DNA from: Arcanobacterium sp. S3PF19
GTDB taxonomy: Bacteria > Actinomycetota > Actinomycetes > Actinomycetales > Actinomycetaceae
Assembly (NCBI RefSeq): GCF_000758825.1
Contig: NZ_JRMX01000013.1
Coordinates: 1 to 64,000, forward strand
DNA length: 64,000 bases
Reading direction: 5' to 3'
The notes under the pieces are model-generated. The model had not been told where the DNA came from, searched no databases, and worked only from the letters and a program-made list of their open reading frames with translations. The position numbers and the translations under genes are program-made. Every line of letters begins with the position of its first letter. Within the stretch, counting starts at the first letter, position 1. Shown here one piece after another: positions 62,005 to 64,000 of the stretch.

Positions 62005-63183
62005 ATGAATCGCAAGTTAAATGCAGTAGTTGCGATCGCTGCCCTCGCCGCCACATCGGCGTCGCTTGCAGGGTGCAGCAATGCAAAAGATGCAGGCAAG
62101 GCCTCCAAGGACGCGAAAGCCAACGTGGTCAAGGTTGTTGCGACAACCACCCAGATCTGTGATTACGTAACGCAGATCGCCACCGACAAGTCCGCGGACG
62201 CAACCCTGGCATTCACCAAGATGGATTCCGCAGGCAAGGTAACCCACACCGGTGCCAAGCCCGACAAGGCGAAGTCCGAAATTAACCTCACGTGTCTGCT
62301 GGCGCCCAACGCGAGCGCACACGAGCACGAGATGACCACCGCACAGGCCAAGGCACTTGCCTCCGCAGACGTGATGCTCGTCTCGGGTGTGGATCTCGAG
62401 CACTTCCTGGATTCCGCGGTTGAGTCCACAGGGTTCAAGGGTACAATGGGCGTCACCTCCGGTATCCTCACCGCTGCCGAAGTTACCGATGAAAAGTCCG
62501 AGCTGGACAAGGAAAAGAAGCTTCCGTACAAGGTTGACCGCGGTGTGGAAAAGGTAAAGGTTGAGAAGTGGCCTTTCCCGCCCGAGCCGGGTGAGAGCGA
62601 ACCGGAGTTCAAGTATGATCCGCACATCTGGACCAGCCCGCAGAATGCCGCTATCCAGGTGCGTAACATCGGCGCAATCCTGAACAAGGTTTCGCCCGAA
62701 AACAAGGAGCTGTTCACCAAGCACGTAAAGCGCTACTCGGCAGCGATCGACGATCTGGATAAGTGGGTCAAGGAAGCCATCAACTCCATTCCGAAGGAGC
62801 ACCGAGTCCTGTTCACCTCGCACGATGCATTCGGTTACTTCTCCAAGACCTACGGAATTAACTTCATCGGTGCGGCGCTGTCCGACTTCAACGAGCAGCA
62901 GGACGCCACGGCAAGCCACATTCAGAAGGCTGCCGATGAGGTGAAGAAGTCCGGTGCGTTGGCACTCTTTGCCGAAAACTCCAACAACTCCAAGTCCATC
63001 GAGGCTGTGGCCAAGGCTGCGGGAGTGAAGGCGATTATCGGCGAGGACGCCCTTTACGGCGATTCCCTCGGACCGGTCGGTTCGGAAGGCGAAACCTACA
63101 CGGGTTCGATTCTGCACAACGTGACCGTAATTGTGAACGCATGGTCCGGAAAGCTTCCTCCGGTTCCCGGTTCACTGAAGTAA
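62005..63183 (+). CDS. Metal-binding lipoprotein of a zinc/manganese ABC importer
   Basis: The substrate-binding subunit of a cluster A-I (ZnuA/PsaA-like) metal importer, 392 residues. The lipobox SLAGCSN (Cys24) follows a signal peptide. The likely metal ligands are His106 (ASAHEHEM), His207 (YDPHIW), His273 (FTSHDAFGYFS) and Asp353 (LYGDSLG). The three-His pattern is common in zinc-type proteins, but a manganese role is not excluded. A charged insertion (about residues 163–203) replaces the usual His-rich loop. The start at 62005 follows AAGGAAAA. Codon use is strongly biased, suggesting high expression. Confidence 0.93.
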   Translation: MNRKLNAVVAIAALAATSASLAGCSNAKDAGKASKDAKANVVKVVATTTQICDYVTQIATDKSADATLAFTKMDSAGKVTHTGAKPDKAKSEINLTCLLAPNASAHEHEMTTAQAKALASADVMLVSGVDLEHFLDSAVESTGFKGTMGVTSGILTAAEVTDEKSELDKEKKLPYKVDRGVEKVKVEKWPFPPEPGESEPEFKYDPHIWTSPQNAAIQVRNIGAILNKVSPENKELFTKHVKRYSAAIDDLDKWVKEAINSIPKEHRVLFTSHDAFGYFSKTYGINFIGAALSDFNEQQDATASHIQKAADEVKKSGALALFAENSNNSKSIEAVAKAAGVKAIIGEDALYGDSLGPVGSEGETYTGSILHNVTVIVNAWSGKLPPVPGSLK

Positions 63184-63210
63184 ATGGTTTTGTGAGGTCA
63201 GGACGAGAAG

Positions 63211-63924
63211 ATGCGGGAACAGTTCGTAGCGCGGTTTGAAAAAGCGGATTTCGGCTACCAGGGTAAATCGGTTCTCACCGGCGTAGATTTTACGATTCAC
63301 CCGGGCGAGGCAATAGCACTGATCGGACCGAACGGTTCGGGCAAAACTACGCTGTTGCGGGGAATGCTGAAAGCCACGGAACTGCTTGGGGGCACAATGG
63401 AGCTAGTCGCCTCCAGTATCGGATATGTGCCGCAGTCTGCAAATCTTGACCTCACCTTTCCCATCAGCGCGAAAAAAGTTGTGGAGATGGGAGTTTACAG
63501 AGAGCTGAAGCCGTTTGGGCGCATAAGCCGTTCGCAGCGCAAAAGGGTGGAGGACGCCCTTGAGCGTGTAAGTATGAACGAGCGGGCGTCCAAACGCTTC
63601 GGTACTCTCTCCGGAGGGCAGCGGCAGCGCATTCTGCTTGCCAGAGCGCTGGTTGCCGACCCCCAGCTGGTCCTGCTTGACGAGCCGTTCAACGGCCTGG
63701 ACGAACCGAATCGTCAAAAACTGCTTGAAATTATTGCGGAAATGAAAAAAGACGGTGTTGCCGTTGTCGCTTCCACACATGATCTGTCTTTGGCGCGCGA
63801 AACCTGCGATACGGCAGTGCTGCTTGCCGGGCGGCAGATAGCCTGCGGGCCCGTGACGGATGTGCTGGATGACGATACAGTGGCCTTCGTGTATGGAGAT
63901 ACAAGTGTTAACCGAGCTAGTTGA
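63211..63924 (+). CDS. Metal ABC importer ATP-binding protein
   Basis: A 237-residue ATPase driving the metal importer. Walker A is GPNGSGKTTLL, the signature is LSGGQRQR, Walker B is LVLLDEPF with FNGLDEP, and the switch His lies in VVASTHDLS. It follows the binding-protein gene by 27 bases and overlaps the permease start. Confidence 0.94.
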   Translation: MREQFVARFEKADFGYQGKSVLTGVDFTIHPGEAIALIGPNGSGKTTLLRGMLKATELLGGTMELVASSIGYVPQSANLDLTFPISAKKVVEMGVYRELKPFGRISRSQRKRVEDALERVSMNERASKRFGTLSGGQRQRILLARALVADPQLVLLDEPFNGLDEPNRQKLLEIIAEMKKDGVAVVASTHDLSLARETCDTAVLLAGRQIACGPVTDVLDDDTVAFVYGDTSVNRAS

Positions 63925-64000
63925 GCATTTACGGATTCTGCTTTCCGGAGTGTTCGGTTTTCAGACCCTCAGCTCCGAAATTTTCCTTTTCCGCCCATTT
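63893..64000 (+). CDS. Metal ABC importer permease, 5' part only
   Basis: The first 36 codons of a membrane subunit, cut by the window end. From ATG 63893 the reading begins MEIQVLTELVEHLRILL and stays open; a GTG at 63905 is an alternative start. It overlaps the ATPase gene by 32 bases, and this position in such operons is normally the permease. Too little sequence is present to say more. Confidence 0.65.
   Translation, partial: MEIQVLTELVEHLRILLSGVFGFQTLSSEIFLFRPF

Overview
The window looks like part of the chromosome of a host-associated, facultatively anaerobic actinobacterium, most likely of the Actinomycetaceae type. The evidence is high-GC coding sequence with actinobacterial gene neighbourhoods (DUF3263 – LytR_C – orphan groEL; cold-shock protein – DUF3027; SAF protein – 5-FTHF cyclo-ligase – MoeA-like protein – membrane protein), LPXTG-anchored surface proteins with a class C sortase, and anaerobic aspartate/fumarate genes. 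Species cannot be fixed from the sequence alone.

Layout. 1–6.5 kb: pilus locus with a large LPXTG surface protein (directly downstream of a G13 tract at the window edge), a major pilin broken by a frameshift in an A7 run, and a class C sortase. 6.5–13.9 kb: HSL-type esterase, giant repeat-rich YhgE/Pip membrane protein, DUF454 protein, alanine/sodium symporter, uracil-DNA glycosylase. 14–17.1 kb: DUF3263, LytR_C protein and groEL behind two tandem CIRCE operators. 17.4–26.9 kb: SDR and PlsC acyltransferase pair, OmpR-type two-component system, NYN protein, cold-shock protein, DUF3027, mannose-6-phosphate isomerase, purine permease. 27–30 kb: DtxR-type regulator, secreted NlpC/P60 hydrolase, universal stress protein, tRNA-Arg(CCT). 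30–34.6 kb: a 1446-residue protein with SF1-helicase and nuclease architecture whose catalytic motifs are all degenerate, plus an overlapping small gene. 34.6–39.7 kb: SAF protein, 5-FTHF cyclo-ligase, a MoeA-like (gephyrin-like) protein with an adjacent membrane protein, and a degenerate alpha/beta hydrolase, then tRNA-Ala(CGC).

39.8–47.9 kb: a lower-GC catabolic island directly after the tRNA-Ala: an RbsABC-like ABC transporter, DhaK and DhaL, and a divergent DeoR regulator. 47.9–52.6 kb: HhH-GPD glycosylase, TetR–HAD pair, a protein of unknown function, dicarboxylate/amino-acid symporter. 52.7–56 kb: translationally coupled queuosine-precursor transporter and tRNA-guanine transglycosylase, GNAT, DUF4261 protein. 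56–59.4 kb: divergent aspartate ammonia-lyase and Dcu-type C4-dicarboxylate antiporter with a perfect dyad between them. 59.5–64 kb: DUF4190 membrane protein, LacY-like MFS permease, and a metal-uptake ABC operon (lipoprotein, ATPase, start of permease) behind a dyad that may bind a DtxR/MntR-type regulator.

The most noteworthy points are: the catalytically degenerate helicase-nuclease protein with its overlapping partner; possible phase variation of the surface structures (G tract, A7 pilin frameshift); the tRNA-linked DhaKL/ABC island of unknown substrate; the gephyrin-like gene beside a putative membrane receptor; and the stand-alone queuine salvage pair.
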